From Evernia prunastri (Eukaryota > Ascomycota > Lecanoromycetes > Lecanorales > Parmeliaceae), in the NCBI GenBank assembly GCA_003184365.1, contig NKYR01000098.1, forward strand, positions 57,623-121,622: a stretch of DNA of 64,000 bases, read 5' to 3'. The notes beneath the pieces are model-generated. The model did no database searches. It was not told where the DNA came from and saw nothing but the letters and a program-made list of their open reading frames with translations. Of the stretch, positions 10,351 to 21,406 are shown one piece after another. The first letter of the stretch is position 1, and every line of letters starts with the position of its first letter. The position numbers and the translations under genes were made by a program.

Positions 10351-11534
10351 GTGAATAAATTTGTAACCAATGCAATCAACTTGTCGTGTTTTACACTCTT
10401 CTCGCCGTCCAAACCGAGTCGTGCAGAGCAACAGCCACCATTTCCCTCATGCTCTCAAATCGAATCCATTAGCTCACTGACTTTGGCGTGCTACCTCAGG
10501 CGACAAGGCTTCAATCGTCAGAACGAAGGCACCGGAAATATCAATACGAGCCAGAGAGCCAACGGCTCCCCTAACCCTTCTCCGACTACCTTCGCTCCAA
10601 TGATGCCGCCTCTCAATCAACCTTCATCATTTGCCTCTAACACTGGCCCGAGCACGGACAACCTCGCCAACAATGTCGAGCAACCTGCCGCAATTGAGCC
10701 GCCTAAATTTTTCTTCCGAGAGAAGTACGCCAAGTTGGGGGTGAAAGGCAACTTCATGCCTCTAGCAGCTCAACCTGCAAACGTGGACCTTGCGGATTGG
10801 CTTGCTCACCAAAGTCTGTAGAGTCAATGCCATTTTCTATGAATACAAGTTTACTAATCGGTAATCGGACAGCTGTCGAGAATTACCGCATCGTCTCGAC
10901 TATTGGGCAATGCATCCAAGAGACAGACCACAACACTGGAAAGCCAGTGTGTAACCCCGACTCTTGCCCAAAAATGCTTGCTGGACGGTGGGTCCCTCCG
11001 ATGACCCCTGAAGGAATGTTTCTGACCTTCGACAGCCACACATATACCTGGCTGGACCATAAGAAAGACCCGATCCCCGTGTCCGCACCGCAGTACATTT
11101 CTCTAGTCCAGAGGTGGATGACTGGCAAGATCCACGACCCCAAAGCGTTCCCTACCGAAATTCCTGCTGTTTCCGTGGGTACGAACGCGCCTAGCGGTGA
11201 AGGTCGTGATTGGGTTGGCAAGAACGCAGGCTTTCCCGAGACATTTCTCCACGACTGCCGCACATGCTTTCGTCAAATATTCCGCATCTACGCGCATCTC
11301 TATCATTCTCATTGGGTCGACCCTTTCTGGCACTTGAGCGGGCAGAATAATGGACAGGGTTGGACTGACCTCAATTCTTGCTTCGTCCACTTTTGCACGG
11401 TCGCCAAGCTCTACGGCCTTCTTGCAGACAGGGATGCGGAGCCGATGCAGCCTTTGATCGACATTTGGATTGCCAACGGGTCTATCCCTGCCGACGCAGC
11501 GAACGGCGCTTGCGCTATTGTGCCGCCTCAGTAG
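10351..11534 (+). CDS. MOB kinase activator family protein
   Basis: MOB proteins bind and activate NDR/LATS-type kinases that control mitotic exit, septation and polarity. The MOB core is clear: FFFREKYAKLGVKGNFMPLA, DLADWLAHQ, a Zn-site segment CNPDSCP, HTYTWLDHKKDPI, APQYISLVQRW, FPETFLHDC, FRIYAHLYHSHW and EPMQPLIDIWIANGSIP. Two introns are proposed: 10814-10872, which restores WLAHQ-TVENY, and 10988-11035 (48 nt, stop-free, with a CTGAC branch site), whose removal brings LAGR next to HTYTW as the family expects. The 5' end is unsure: an acceptor-like site at about 10500 suggests that the true start lies in an upstream exon (for example near 10296). It resembles the fungal Mob2 branch more than Mob1, but that split is an inference. 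Confidence 0.88.
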
Positions 11535-13271
11535 GTGGCAAAATTCAATAACGATTGAGCGGAGCATCTCAGCCATCCTTAGCGTATGGTGTTTTATTGC
11601 ATAGCGGGCGATAAGGCGAAGTTACGGTCATCTTACGGCCTTGTCACTCAAAACGGCTGAGGAATGGATAGATAGGTAACGCGGACGTCGTCGTCAAAGC
11701 AAGTCCAAGAATCAGCTTTGACGATTCAAAGACTTGCTTCATGAGATTCAGTGGGTAAAATACAAGCAAATTGATATGCATCGGCGGCAAGCGCTATACG
11801 CAGACAATGAGAATATCGGGCATGTGCTTGCGCATGTGCTTGATCACTGGGTTTCGTATTTCTCTTGCGGTCTGCACATACACCTTTGGCCGAGTTCAGC
11901 CGTATGAAGCAATCATTCCTACCGGAACGCAAGCTCTTGTGCTTCTTCTCAAGTGGCTGCCTTTCTAGAGTACCATCATTTGTTTCTCCATTTCTCGATC
12001 CTCTCACCTCTTCCTTCTCCTCGTATACTTCTAGGTAGTTGTTGGTGGTGATTACTCTAAGACATCGATTTGGTACAGCATGACAAGTAACACTTTTCGT
12101 TGTCTGCCTATACACAAGGGAACTCGTGCATGAGATCTTAGTTGTCTTCTGTCATCTTGAACTTGAATCAACTTCCTAAACTTCAAATTAGACTTGGCGC
12201 ATTACAATACTGCTGGTTCTGAGGTTCCTATACCATCCGAGTTCAAGCCTAAAGCCTAAAGCACCTTTTTAAAACATTGGGACTAAGAATAAGGTAGTCA
12301 GTCAATTCCGGCCCATATACTCTCGATCTGCGCAGATGCTCAGCACAGGCGGACGCCTGACAAACCCGCAGATGCATTGTTGTACGACAGTGACCGGCTA
12401 CTCCAGCTGTCAAGGGTATAGGCCTTCGACCAGCCAAGAATCCAAGCATTCCAACTGTCAAAGAGGATTTAGAGGTCTTGTGTAGGCCGCTACTGAATCG
12501 TCGGGGCATGATAGTATTATCGTTCCGCAAAAGGAGAGGTTGACAAAGACATTGTCTTTAAGTACAAGCGCCAACAATAAAGCTAATAGGAATACAGATG
12601 CCATGGATATTTCGGGTCTGACATCGACAGCTTCAAATATGCGCTCTCTTCCACGCATCCACGGTAATTCCCACAAACATGTGTGCCTCTTCCAGCACCA
12701 CATCCCACGTTTTAAATTCTCATTCACTAGCCCTACCACACAGAAACCCAATCCCGGCAAGATCCAATCCTGCTATGCAAGACTTTCGTCCTTGAACAGC
12801 AGTCTGAAGAGTCGTCCCTGATCACAGGGGAACGCCGTGGCCCGTATTATGGGGAGCACTTCAGTTCTCTCTATATGCGCATGGGCGCCCATGTGTAGGT
12901 CTCTGGGTAATCGACTCCCCGCCGATTGCCATACTCGGAATATGACTGCCTAGAGCGTTCGTGGCTGTAGAAGCTACCACCATTATCTACAGCTAGCTTC
13001 ATCCTAATCCAGTTAAGCTCTCAGGGACGGTATAAGATGACTGGAATATCGGATGTCAAGACTCGGGTGCGTAATTGTATATGATCTAATATTGAGTGGT
13101 GATCGTCCGTATGTCCATATCAGCAATGCCTGCGAAACACGTCAAAGGCTGCCTCGACGTCTGAAATGGCTTTTATTTTTGCGAGAGCTTCTGAGATGGG
13201 ACCATGAATGCTGATAATCCCTTGTCGAGCGGTTCGAATTTCAGAAAAGTCGATTATGCTACAGCGAGACT
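11535..13271. other. intergenic, no gene recognised
   Basis: About 1.7 kb between the convergent MOB and rhomboid genes. Several open frames of 60-130 codons exist on both strands, but they lack domain signals and overlap one another. I see no RNA gene or repeat here. Confidence 0.5.
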
Positions 13272-14997
13272 TCAGGCCTTTCCGAAGTCCTTTGTGAAGA
13301 AATGCTTTCTCTCAGCATTCTTCCATTTAGGATCGGTGGACCGAATGATAGCCCCGGCAACAATACCTACCAAATAACCGGACAAGTGGCCCATGTTGTC
13401 GACAGGTGGCCTCCCTGTGTTGACCAACTTTGAAGGTGTGATTCCCCATCTGCGCAGGCTCATTACTTCCAGTAGTATGAAGACCGCAAGGATAACCCCA
13501 GTATCTACACCTCGGGTCCACTCAGAGGGTAAGAACGGAAGCGTTATGTATTGCCTATCTCGTTGTTAGTAGTAGTAGGAATAGTAGTCGAAATTGCTGC
13601 CACAACATGCAGCTTACCCTTCATGGAGAACGCAAGATGTCCCAAGAAGCGCTGTTGCAACACCACTGGCTCCCAGCGTACTTGTACCGAAGAATTTTCT
13701 CAAGACATATACAAACATTGGGATATAGGCTGCAACCACTGCACCGGCAAAGTAGAGAGCTAGAAACGGCCCGCGACCAATGTCGTCATGTACTATTCCG
13801 TACGGTCAGATTCAATATCAGAGAGAAGATTATTGGTGTAGACATACGGCGAGTACCGATGAGCCATATAGAGACCATATTTGAGAGCAAATGGGGGAAG
13901 GACTGGTGGCTGAAACAAGCCGTGAGCATTGATATTGAGTGCGGATAAGCAGGTACCACGAGGAAGTTTCTGTTCAAGAACTTCCAGAACGGCGGCAGCC
14001 TCCACAACACCAAGACTGCAATATTGATACCAATTAAGCTAATTATGGTGGCAGCAGCCGGTGGTAGATCTGGCCAGAGTCGAGCATTGCGCGAAGGAAG
14101 CTGGTAATTTTGTGCAAACAAGACGGCGAGTGTTACAACCGCGACTGTTACAAGACCAGACGGTATCAGTCTTGCCCATACCGAAATCTCTGGGATTTCC
14201 TTCATCTGTGCTTTGTCTCGATACCTTTGGACCCATTCTGGCTCAGGCCGTAGCTCGACGAGGGCGGTTCCGTCTCTCACTGTCACCCTTCTCTCCGCCT
14301 TGGGACTTTCTTCTACTACACCTTTTTGGACTTCTGTTTCATATTTTGCTCTTTCCTTGTCACGTCTTTTCTTGTTTTCTCGTCTGAGCTTCTCGAATTG
14401 AGATACTGCTTGAGGACTTTGGTCGATATTTGTTTGCGGCAGGCGCAATTCCCCATCCGCCTCCCTGTCTATACGTGCGATGATGGCAGCATCTTCGTCG
14501 AGAGGGAACTTCACACGAAGGTACTTCAGGCCCTTGTCTATCAAGGCATTAGGGTATGGCAACTTCTGGTCCAGGGTTCCTCGATGCCTATGTTCTTGTA
14601 GACGCCTCAGGAGATCATTGCCGTCTCTCCGGTCTATCTTGAGACCGAATATTGCATTTATCTCAGCTCGAGACCTTGGAAAAACCTCATTTTCAGAGGC
14701 TTTTTGCCATTGTGGTTCCTCTGATTCTGATTTGCGCTTCCATAGGCTGGCGCATCTTGCCTGTTCGCCAAAAGGGGGAACAGACCCACAAAAAGCATTC
14801 GTAGGCCTCACATTGCATGTTTGGAAAGATGATATCGGTGAGCACTTATGGAAACCATGTATATTGCGGAAATGCTGTTTTGATTGGACCGAAGAGTCTA
14901 GGGTCTCCCACAGCGTTGCTAGACCTGCCCGTCGAATGGTGGAGACATGTAGCCCAAGGCGAAATGGTTGCCATGCCACAGAGATAACAGCGGTCAT
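13272..14997 (-). CDS. PCP1: rhomboid-family intramembrane serine protease, mitochondrial type
   Basis: Rhomboids cleave membrane proteins within the bilayer with a Ser-His dyad. Exons 13848-14997, 13618-13792 and 13272-13554 give 535 residues. The nucleophile is the Ser in TLGASG (about residue 426) and the histidine lies in NMGHLSG (about 498). Earlier conserved parts are SHQSFPHLLSNM and a hydrophobic segment near 268-290 followed by further membrane helices. The first 60 residues are arginine- and serine-rich with few acidic residues, fitting a mitochondrial presequence, so a PCP1/PARL-type enzyme is likely; that assignment rests on architecture. Its start is 212 bp from the divergent small gene at 15209, so the two share a promoter region. 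Confidence 0.9.
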
Positions 14998-15208
14998 CTC
15001 ACGCTTTTCTTACCTGCTAACAGAAGAAGTGCACGGAATCGAAAGAGTCTTGATCTTGACAATCGATCAAAAGGCGCCGGTGGTGCGTCTCGATGTTTGA
15101 TTGCCAAGACATCGGAATGCCGGGGCTTCAATTGATCCAGCCTCATTAATTGAATGCAACTTAAACTTCCAACGCGCATTCGGCAGCAACACTTGACCCT
15201 TTCCAATA

Positions 15209-15679
15209 ATGTCTTCCACTGCTATTCCTATACAGCCTCAGCGCTTTTTGGAAGCCATCAAAGAGCTTCCTCTTGCAAACCTGCATTTCAAGACGGCCGA
15301 GATCCGCAACTCTATTGCACATCTCCTGTCTTCGAACCAGCAATTGCAACCATTTGCAGATGATGGAGATTCGGATTGTGTTGCAGCAATTCAGGAGAAT
15401 CTAGGGGTCATCCAGAGGATGAAAGAGCGTATCTTGCTGCTCAAAGGGGAGGTCGAGGGCAGAGGCTTCAAGTGGAGCGAGGATGAACCAAGGCCAGAGA
15501 ATGTAGATTCGAACGGGCATGCCCCCGTCGAAGAGGTCACGGAGGCATCGCGCACTATCAACAGTGATTCGGGCACTTTGGTTTCTGGTGGACTGTTGAG
15601 AGACGAAGAGCTCGCCCGAAGATTGAGAGAGCAGATGGAGGAAAATAATGACGAGGCTCAAGATGGTGTGCACCTGTGA
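15209..15679 (+). CDS. small conserved fungal protein, Tma17/Adc17-like candidate
   Basis: A single-exon gene of 156 residues. The N-terminal half is predicted helical (PQRFLEAIKELPL, AEIRNSIAHLLSSNQQLQ, AAIQENLGVIQRMKERILLL) and the C-terminal part is acidic and disordered, ending in LARRLREQMEENNDE and a short acidic tail. Its length and the pattern of a short helical pair with IxHLxxSNxxL and an ENxxVIxRxxERI segment recall the Tma17/Adc17 family, which helps assemble the proteasome base through Rpt6. I recall this pattern and did not align it, so the function is tentative. It is divergently placed from the rhomboid gene. Confidence 0.6.
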   Translation: MSSTAIPIQPQRFLEAIKELPLANLHFKTAEIRNSIAHLLSSNQQLQPFADDGDSDCVAAIQENLGVIQRMKERILLLKGEVEGRGFKWSEDEPRPENVDSNGHAPVEEVTEASRTINSDSGTLVSGGLLRDEELARRLREQMEENNDEAQDGVHL

Positions 15680-16387
15680 GGAGGATCAGATTACCAATTT
15701 ACACGGTATCGATGTAGGCCTCAACCTTGTGTATGATCTACAGCGGAGGGCTTATGAAGGTGGGCAATTGCGTGTACGAAATCGTGACATGTCAATCTTG
15801 AGGGCTGACAGTGGGTAACTTTAAGTCGAATCTTCTGGCGATGGTGAAGGCAAAGCAACCCTGCTGGGATGCAATTCTCACACAGCGTCTGCCAGGTCTC
15901 CGGATCTACACATAGACAGAATGACAACACATCTAACATGCCATAGACAGAATGCCAATACATCTCACTTTTTAGCGGCTTCCGTTCCAAGCGTCCTCTC
16001 ACCCAGCGATTCAGCGGCGGTAAAGGGAATCAGTCCAAAATTCATTGACCAAGCGAGCCTTCACCTGGTTACCAAGGCGTGCTGTATGCGCAAGGAGACC
16101 AGCATAAGCCCGCCGCGGTGCCGTCTAATGTTGACAAACACACATGCCTCAATGCCACACGTTTTGCTATATTCCTGGCCCAACAAAAAAGGAGGGCCTT
16201 TTTGATCGGTTCTGAGGCTGCTTAACATGGGATTTTCATGTCTGGCTCCAAGCCTTGGAACAGAAAGAATCTCCAGTTTTGTTTGTTGACTACAATCACA
16301 AGCACCTTTGCTTGTTACGCTCGGTCTCCTTATCTGTTTTGAAGCAAGCTTTGTATTGTAGCGAATGATCTTCATCCGCAGCACGCT
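15680..16387. other. intergenic, no gene recognised
   Basis: About 0.7 kb between the 3' ends of the small Tma17-like gene and verprolin. It should hold both terminators. A short direct repeat of an atagacagaatg-type unit occurs near 15912-15955. Nothing else is recognised. Confidence 0.45.
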
Positions 16388-18008
16388 TCAACGGAACTCA
16401 GAAAGATTAAGAGGTACACTACTTCCTCGCCCTGCTCTATACTTTTTCGGTCCTCCAAGGAATTCTCTTGGTCTAGGTAGTTCGCTTTCGGGTTGGAATC
16501 GCCATCTCGAATCCTCAACCTTGGTGTTTCCATTTTTGCTCGGAGAAATGTTATTCCGAGCTGAATTGATACCCTGACTGGGGCTACTGCCATTGGATAA
16601 AGTGTACGAGCTTGGATCCAGTGTCGCTCTACTTGGTTGCTGATATGCTGACTTGGATGATGGAGGCAGTAAGGGGACTGGTGGGGCCGTTGCAGGCGTT
16701 GATTGCTTCAAGGGCGAAGAAAAAGCAGGCGTAGGAGGTGGGGGTGCCGCAGGAGAGTTCGATCCATTCCCAAAAGCATTTCGTGCTGCGTGCATTGCAA
16801 CCGATTGACTAATACTATCACTATATGAAGAGTGTGAGCTTGGGGGGGTTGATGGCGTTGAACGAGCTGGAGGCGGCCGAGGTGCTGCTGCTGGTGGAAA
16901 CTGTGGAGCTGCAGGCGGAGGAGGCGCATTCGAAGGTGGTCGAGGTGCTGAAGATGATGGTGGTGATGGAGCTGCAGGAGGTGTGGGCGTACTAGGAGGA
17001 GGTCTAGGAGCGGAGGCAGGCGGTGGAGGAGGAGCTGCGGGTGGAGAAGGTGCAGCTGACAGTGGTTGGAGGGAACCGGCTGTAGATGGTTTTCTTGCTG
17101 TTATCGGCGGTGGAGGTGGTTTAGTTCCGCTTGGCGGCGGCGGCGGGGCGCGTGGTGGAAGGTCTGAATTAGACCGGAAAGAAATGTCCGAATTTGGTCT
17201 CTGTGCTGGTTTCGGAGGAGGTTTCCTGAGGTTTGCAACTAGTGGATTAGCTGCTGCAGACGGTTGGGGTGGTGAAGATTCTGTTGTATGTGGACTTGGC
17301 CTCAGAGCGGTTAATCTTGGTGCCGTTGGGGGCTTTGGTGCGGAGGAAGTAGGTGCTTTTGGTGCCGACTGCCTTGACGTTTCCGGATCCGATATGTATG
17401 GCGACTCTCGACCTGCACCGGTATCCACACCTCCTGTCTTTCTCAGCTTCGGTATACCCACGCCAGCAAAAATTCCGCCTAATTGCGGTGCTGCATTTGC
17501 TCCAGTGCTGTCTCCACCTCCAGTAGTCTCACTGTTGCTCCTTGCACGGTTCGACCCTCCTGCACCTGGACCTGGGACCGGAGGTGCGCGGCCACTTGGA
17601 GGTTTGCCCAGACCTGGCACCGCTGGTGCTCCCCCAATCGGCGGACCCACTGAGGCTCCAGATGACTTTCCTACTATGGGTGCTGATCGGTCATTCGTCA
17701 CAGCCTTTTTCAGCCTTGCGCCTTTAGTGATGTCTGTCAATAGGGCACCCTGGATTCGATGTCAGTCTTCAGCGTTCGTCCTGGATAGGAGCGCAGGCTT
17801 CGCTTGAAATTGGGACTCGCAGGTTGAAGCAGCTTCTTTTCAGACGTACCCTGTCTTTCGCTATCGTCGGCGGCGGCTTAGCAGGCAGAACACTAGCACC
17901 CGCAGGACCACCTCCAGGGGGAGGCGGGGGCGGGGGAGGTCCGGAGCCTCCAAAGCCTGGCATAGGCGGAGGGGGAGGGGGAGGAGGTGGTGGAGGGGGA
18001 GCGGGCAT
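16388..18008 (-). CDS. VRP1: verprolin/WIP homologue, WH2 actin-binding protein
   Basis: Verprolin links actin monomers and WASP-family proteins at endocytic patches. Exon 1 (17850-18008) encodes a start followed by long proline runs and ends at KDR; exon 2 (16388-17749) begins with the WH2 sequence GALLTDITKGARLKKAVTND. The phase-0 intron of 100 nt thus joins exactly within the WH2 helix. The middle is low-complexity proline-rich (profilin/SH3-type ligands). The C-terminus carries the WASP-binding type motif RWRFQPESELPRP and ends NLSEFR. The total is 506 residues. Strong GC skew from the proline codons makes the complementary strand look open over 800 nt; that is an artefact. The upstream region carries two miniature elements. 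Confidence 0.93.
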
Positions 18009-18231
18009 CTTGCCGTCTGTGAGATTGTATTATCCGGTCGTAGGAGTTATGATATGTGTCTTCCAATTTTCAGGACCCCTAAGTCAGAAGCACGGTTCGC
18101 GATAGGAACCATGACATTTCATGATGCGGTGGTGTCAAGCTTTCTTATCACATAAGATGATAGAAGGCCATGGGTGATGCCTTTGCGGGCTGTCGTCAAA
18201 TGCGCCGCCAAAATTGCGCCGCGGTTGCTCT

Positions 18232-18494
18232 TACTCAGTGTCACCTACTAATGCAACACCCTAGAATTCGGGGGCGTGTGTGCCGCCCCTAAAAGCGCCC
18301 CTAAACCCACGCTGGCCCGAAGCTGTGAGCGACTTTGTATATCATTTATACAGTTATCCATATAACTCCGGTTCGAGAAATTCTTGAAGTTCTAAAATCT
18401 AGATTTTACGTTATACGATTTCTCTTTTCACTCATCTTTAAATACTATTATGCAACGACGGATTATGAAGTTTTCGGATTTGAGACTACGAGTA
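18232..18494 (+). mobile_element. MITE, diverged copy with one shortened end
   Basis: The 263-bp segment is homologous to the reverse complement of the element at 57904-58236. It starts TACTCAGTGTCACCTAC, as the other copy starts TACTCGTTGTCRCCTAC, and shares an internal block around AAATTCTTGAA and AAAATCTAGATT. It carries one CACCTACTAATGCAA unit where the other copy has two, and the right inverted repeat is lost, leaving only ...ACGAGTA. It lies in the divergent promoter between verprolin and the gene at 18658. Confidence 0.75.
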
Positions 18495-18519
18495 CGGCCA
18501 ACCGTAGAATAGAGCGCCC

Positions 18520-18608
18520 TACGGAGGTCGGCACCAAAAGTCCTGCCCCTGCTAAGGTGCAGCCCTACACCTTTGGCGGGGGCAGGACTTTTGGTGCCGA
18601 CCTCCGTA
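18520..18608. mobile_element. TA-flanked 85-bp palindromic element
   Basis: An 85-bp near-perfect palindrome (18522-18606) is flanked on both sides by TA. The outer 28-29 bases of each arm (from CGGAGGTCGGCACC inward to GCCCC) are exactly complementary, and the centre pairs with a few mismatches. The size, TA flanks and foldback shape fit a minimal Tc1/mariner-type MITE. It ends 49 bp before the start codon at 18658. It would form a strong hairpin in RNA. Confidence 0.7.
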
Positions 18609-18657
18609 TATATATCCAACTTTAACGTTACATTTTTGGCCAAGAGAAAAGCCATCA

Positions 18658-19944
18658 TTGATCTCGGCATTGATGTTCACAGTAACCAGATGCTTCACTC
18701 GCCTGCGAGCTCGGATGCTTGGTAAAGTGGTGGAGGGTGCCCATGTTTGCACTTCGTCAAGATCAAGACCCTATGAAAGAGCCTGTAATGCCCTCTCGCC
18801 AGGCAAGGCACTTCCTGCTATCGTAACACAAATAAGTCTCTCGGCACACTCATCAGCAACAGCGGAAGCGAGGGAGGGATCTGTGCCTAGAAAAAAACAG
18901 ATTTCTTCCTCGCGAACAGCTGAGCAGGTGCTCGCTGAAGAGCTCGAAGCAGCCGCGTGTGTGATCAGATCTGAAGCTGTGCCAAGCGAAGCAGCAGTTC
19001 AACGCGCATTGAGCACATGTGAGGATCTAGCACGGAGCATTGTGGAGCCAATTGACTCTACAAAGACACCTCCTAGACTCGAAAAGACTGCTACCTCCAA
19101 CCTACTGACTCTCGATGAGCAATGCCGAGCCCCAATGACCTCGTTTCCTGAAGAGACGTCATCAAGACGATCTCTCAAAGATCTCACGGCAGACAGTGTC
19201 TCGTCAATAGCCTACAACATCGTCACGGACCCCAAAGTGTTCATCACACCAGCTCTACTCGCTACCTACATCTGCACACAAGCGATTCTCGGCCGCCCTG
19301 AATCTTTCGCTCAAGTCTTCGATCTTTATGCGTCCAAACCAATACCCCAGCCAGGAAGCCGACCGATCAGGTACAAACATGCCAATCCCAATGGTGCTTC
19401 CACAGCAGTGCCCCTTGTCCTTGCACACTCCGCTTTGGCCGCTGCCATCCAAGCCAAGGATCTTCCTCTCTGCCTCAGTATTATAGAAACTAGCGTTTGT
19501 ACCAAGGCTTATAAACGCAGCAAGGTACTACGCCGCGCTCTTTTGCCATTTTCGGGACTTGCACTAGCGCCTGCTGCGGCCTACGTCCTCGCTGCTCAGC
19601 TAGCTCAGTATCAGCACAGTATGGATCATCAGATGGCGACCAACATGGCATTTGTAGGAATTGTGGCATACGTAGGCTTCACAGCCACGATTGGAGTTGT
19701 TGCCATTGCTACTGCTAATGACCAAATGGATCGCATAACGTGGGCAATGGGAACCCCGTTGCGAGAACGATGGCTAAGAGAAGAAGAGAGAGCATTAGTA
19801 GATCGAGTCGCAGGGGCTTGGGGATTTCAGGACGAAAACAAAAGGGGTGAAGAGGAAGGCGGAGAATGGGAGGCATTGCGAGAATGGGCACTGATGAGAG
19901 GGATGATTTTGGATAAGCCAGAGCTGATGGAGGGCATGGAATGA
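18658..19944 (+). CDS. predicted mitochondrial membrane protein, function unknown
   Basis: A single-exon gene of 428 residues that I do not recognise. The N-terminus (MISALMFTVTRCFTRLRARM) is basic and hydrophobic without acidic residues, like a mitochondrial presequence. Residues of about 85-185 are polar. A conserved-looking middle contains ILGRPESFAQVFDLY and a helical segment around LVLAHSALAAAIQAKDLPLC, reminiscent of helical-repeat proteins. Two hydrophobic stretches near 300-320 and 325-350 could be membrane helices. The tail is acidic with alternating WxxxxxWALMRG. The ATG at 18658 is the first in frame and sits only 49 bp after the palindromic element, so the 5' UTR or core promoter must include or skip it. 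An assembly-factor or respiratory accessory role is possible but unsupported. Confidence 0.75.
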   Translation: MISALMFTVTRCFTRLRARMLGKVVEGAHVCTSSRSRPYERACNALSPGKALPAIVTQISLSAHSSATAEAREGSVPRKKQISSSRTAEQVLAEELEAAACVIRSEAVPSEAAVQRALSTCEDLARSIVEPIDSTKTPPRLEKTATSNLLTLDEQCRAPMTSFPEETSSRRSLKDLTADSVSSIAYNIVTDPKVFITPALLATYICTQAILGRPESFAQVFDLYASKPIPQPGSRPIRYKHANPNGASTAVPLVLAHSALAAAIQAKDLPLCLSIIETSVCTKAYKRSKVLRRALLPFSGLALAPAAAYVLAAQLAQYQHSMDHQMATNMAFVGIVAYVGFTATIGVVAIATANDQMDRITWAMGTPLRERWLREEERALVDRVAGAWGFQDENKRGEEEGGEWEALREWALMRGMILDKPELMEGME

Positions 19945-20312
19945 TAGACGAGGGTAGACCGACAATCAAGACTGGGCTCAAGCATGGTATCATTTAAGAA
20001 GAATTTGGCCTCTTGGAGGGTACATCGACAGGTACGGAAAAGCTAAAACAAGAGCTGCTGGGGGAAAAAGCTCGATGGGCCTCCACTATCTGACTCCATT
20101 TGCGTCGGGCAGTTCGGTCCGCTCTTCAGAAGGCCCAGTGATACCACAGTCCCCGAAAACACAGTACTGAGGTGCAATGAGGGTAAATGGCGCAAAGGAA
20201 CGGATGTCTCACGATGAACCAGCAGCTCATAAAGAGAAGTCGTCGAGCTCGTGGATCGACACTACGTGAGCGATCACAGGACTCGAAATAAGTATTAGAT
20301 TGATTTGATTGG

Positions 20313-21406
20313 CTACGCCCTTCCAGCACGACCAACCTGAATGATCTCACTCGTCCTCTGCTCGTCACTCCTAAGCGTTGGCCAACTTAGGTCGTCTGCT
20401 TTCACGAGCGTCATTTCCAGCTTGGTCCCCATGATCTTGTACGTAGACCTAGCAGTATCGATGGGTCCAAACAGTGGGAGCTCGGTTTTATATCTCTTGT
20501 TGTCTGCCGTGGGCAGATCCAAAAGCACAGCGGTTTGGCTGGTGAAATCAACCTTTGCGTGGCCCTTGTCGATCCTTTTCAGGAACAAACTCGCTATTAC
20601 GCTCGTAGGAGTCTGGTAAAAATCATGTCTATGAAAACGCCTGTTAACAAATCACACCCCAAGGTTCCGGGATAGACCGATATTCCACCTACCTAACTTC
20701 TGATACTGTTTCTTCCTGTGCAGACTGCTTTTTGCTCCCTACGAAAAGGTGGTTTCTTTTCCGCTTGCAGCCCTCAATTTTCATGAACTCATCGAACTCC
20801 AGCACTCGCCTCTTGCAGCACGTCCAACCCTTGCTCCCTTCATGGAACAGTGCCTGACCCGGGTGGTAGACACAATCTTTGTCGCCTCGGGATAAGTTTA
20901 ACTCCGTTAGGGAGATGGCGTCACAGCCCCGTCGACGGCATATCATATTTGGTGGTACTGGGATAGAAGGGTCGTCCGAGTCAGACGCTGGAGGCGCAGG
21001 AGATGAGGCGGCAGGCGGAGGCTGGAGCGCCTGGGGTACCCGTGAATTCAAAACGTTGCCATCGATGGCTATAGGCTTCGGAGGGGGAGGTACGTTTTCC
21101 AAGACTTCAGATGATGGAGGGGGGTCAGGCTTAGGCGTTTCGTCGATGGTGGAATGTTTTCCTGTAGTACAAGGCGGAATTGAAAGGAACTCGTCAAAAG
21201 TCAAGAACCGAGGTTTACAGCATTTCCAGCCTATGTCATCAGGTCAGCCATTGTTTGATAGATTTAGATAGGCCGGGCCATTGAGAGGGCGTCCAGACAC
21301 CTTTCTGCCCTTCATGGAATATTGGCGGGCCAGGGGGATATGTGCATTTCTCTTCGGGATCAGTGAACGTCTTCCCACAGCCCTTGTGTACACATTTTTG
21401 AGCCAT
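20313..21406 (-). CDS. CHORD and CS domain cochaperone (RAR1/CHORDC1-like)
   Basis: CHORD-CS proteins bind HSP90 and, in plants and animals, work with SGT1. Exons 21301-21406, 20693-21230 and 20313-20628 give 319 residues. The first CHORD starts at the N-terminus (MAQKCVHKGCGKTF, then CTYPPGPPIFHEGQKGWKCC) with the CCKPRFLTFDEFL signature; the second starts at MICRRRGCDA and continues CVYHPGQALFHEGSKGWTCC. Cys and His ligands are preserved in both. A proline-rich linker separates them. The C-terminal CS domain (about residues 215-310) has the HAKVDFTSQ and TKLEMTLVKAD strands. The intron at 21231-21300 falls between the KG and W of the first CHORD, restoring the motif exactly. Confidence 0.93.

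Noticed and set aside
11726..12760. Open frames of 90-129 codons on the minus strand after the MOB gene
   Set aside because: No recognisable motif; they are interrupted by AT-rich tracts and not joinable to each other in a consistent frame.
16983..17807. Long open frame opposite verprolin encoding a Gly-rich protein
   Set aside because: It is the complement of proline codons in VRP1; composition alone keeps it open. No start context, splicing or domain supports it.
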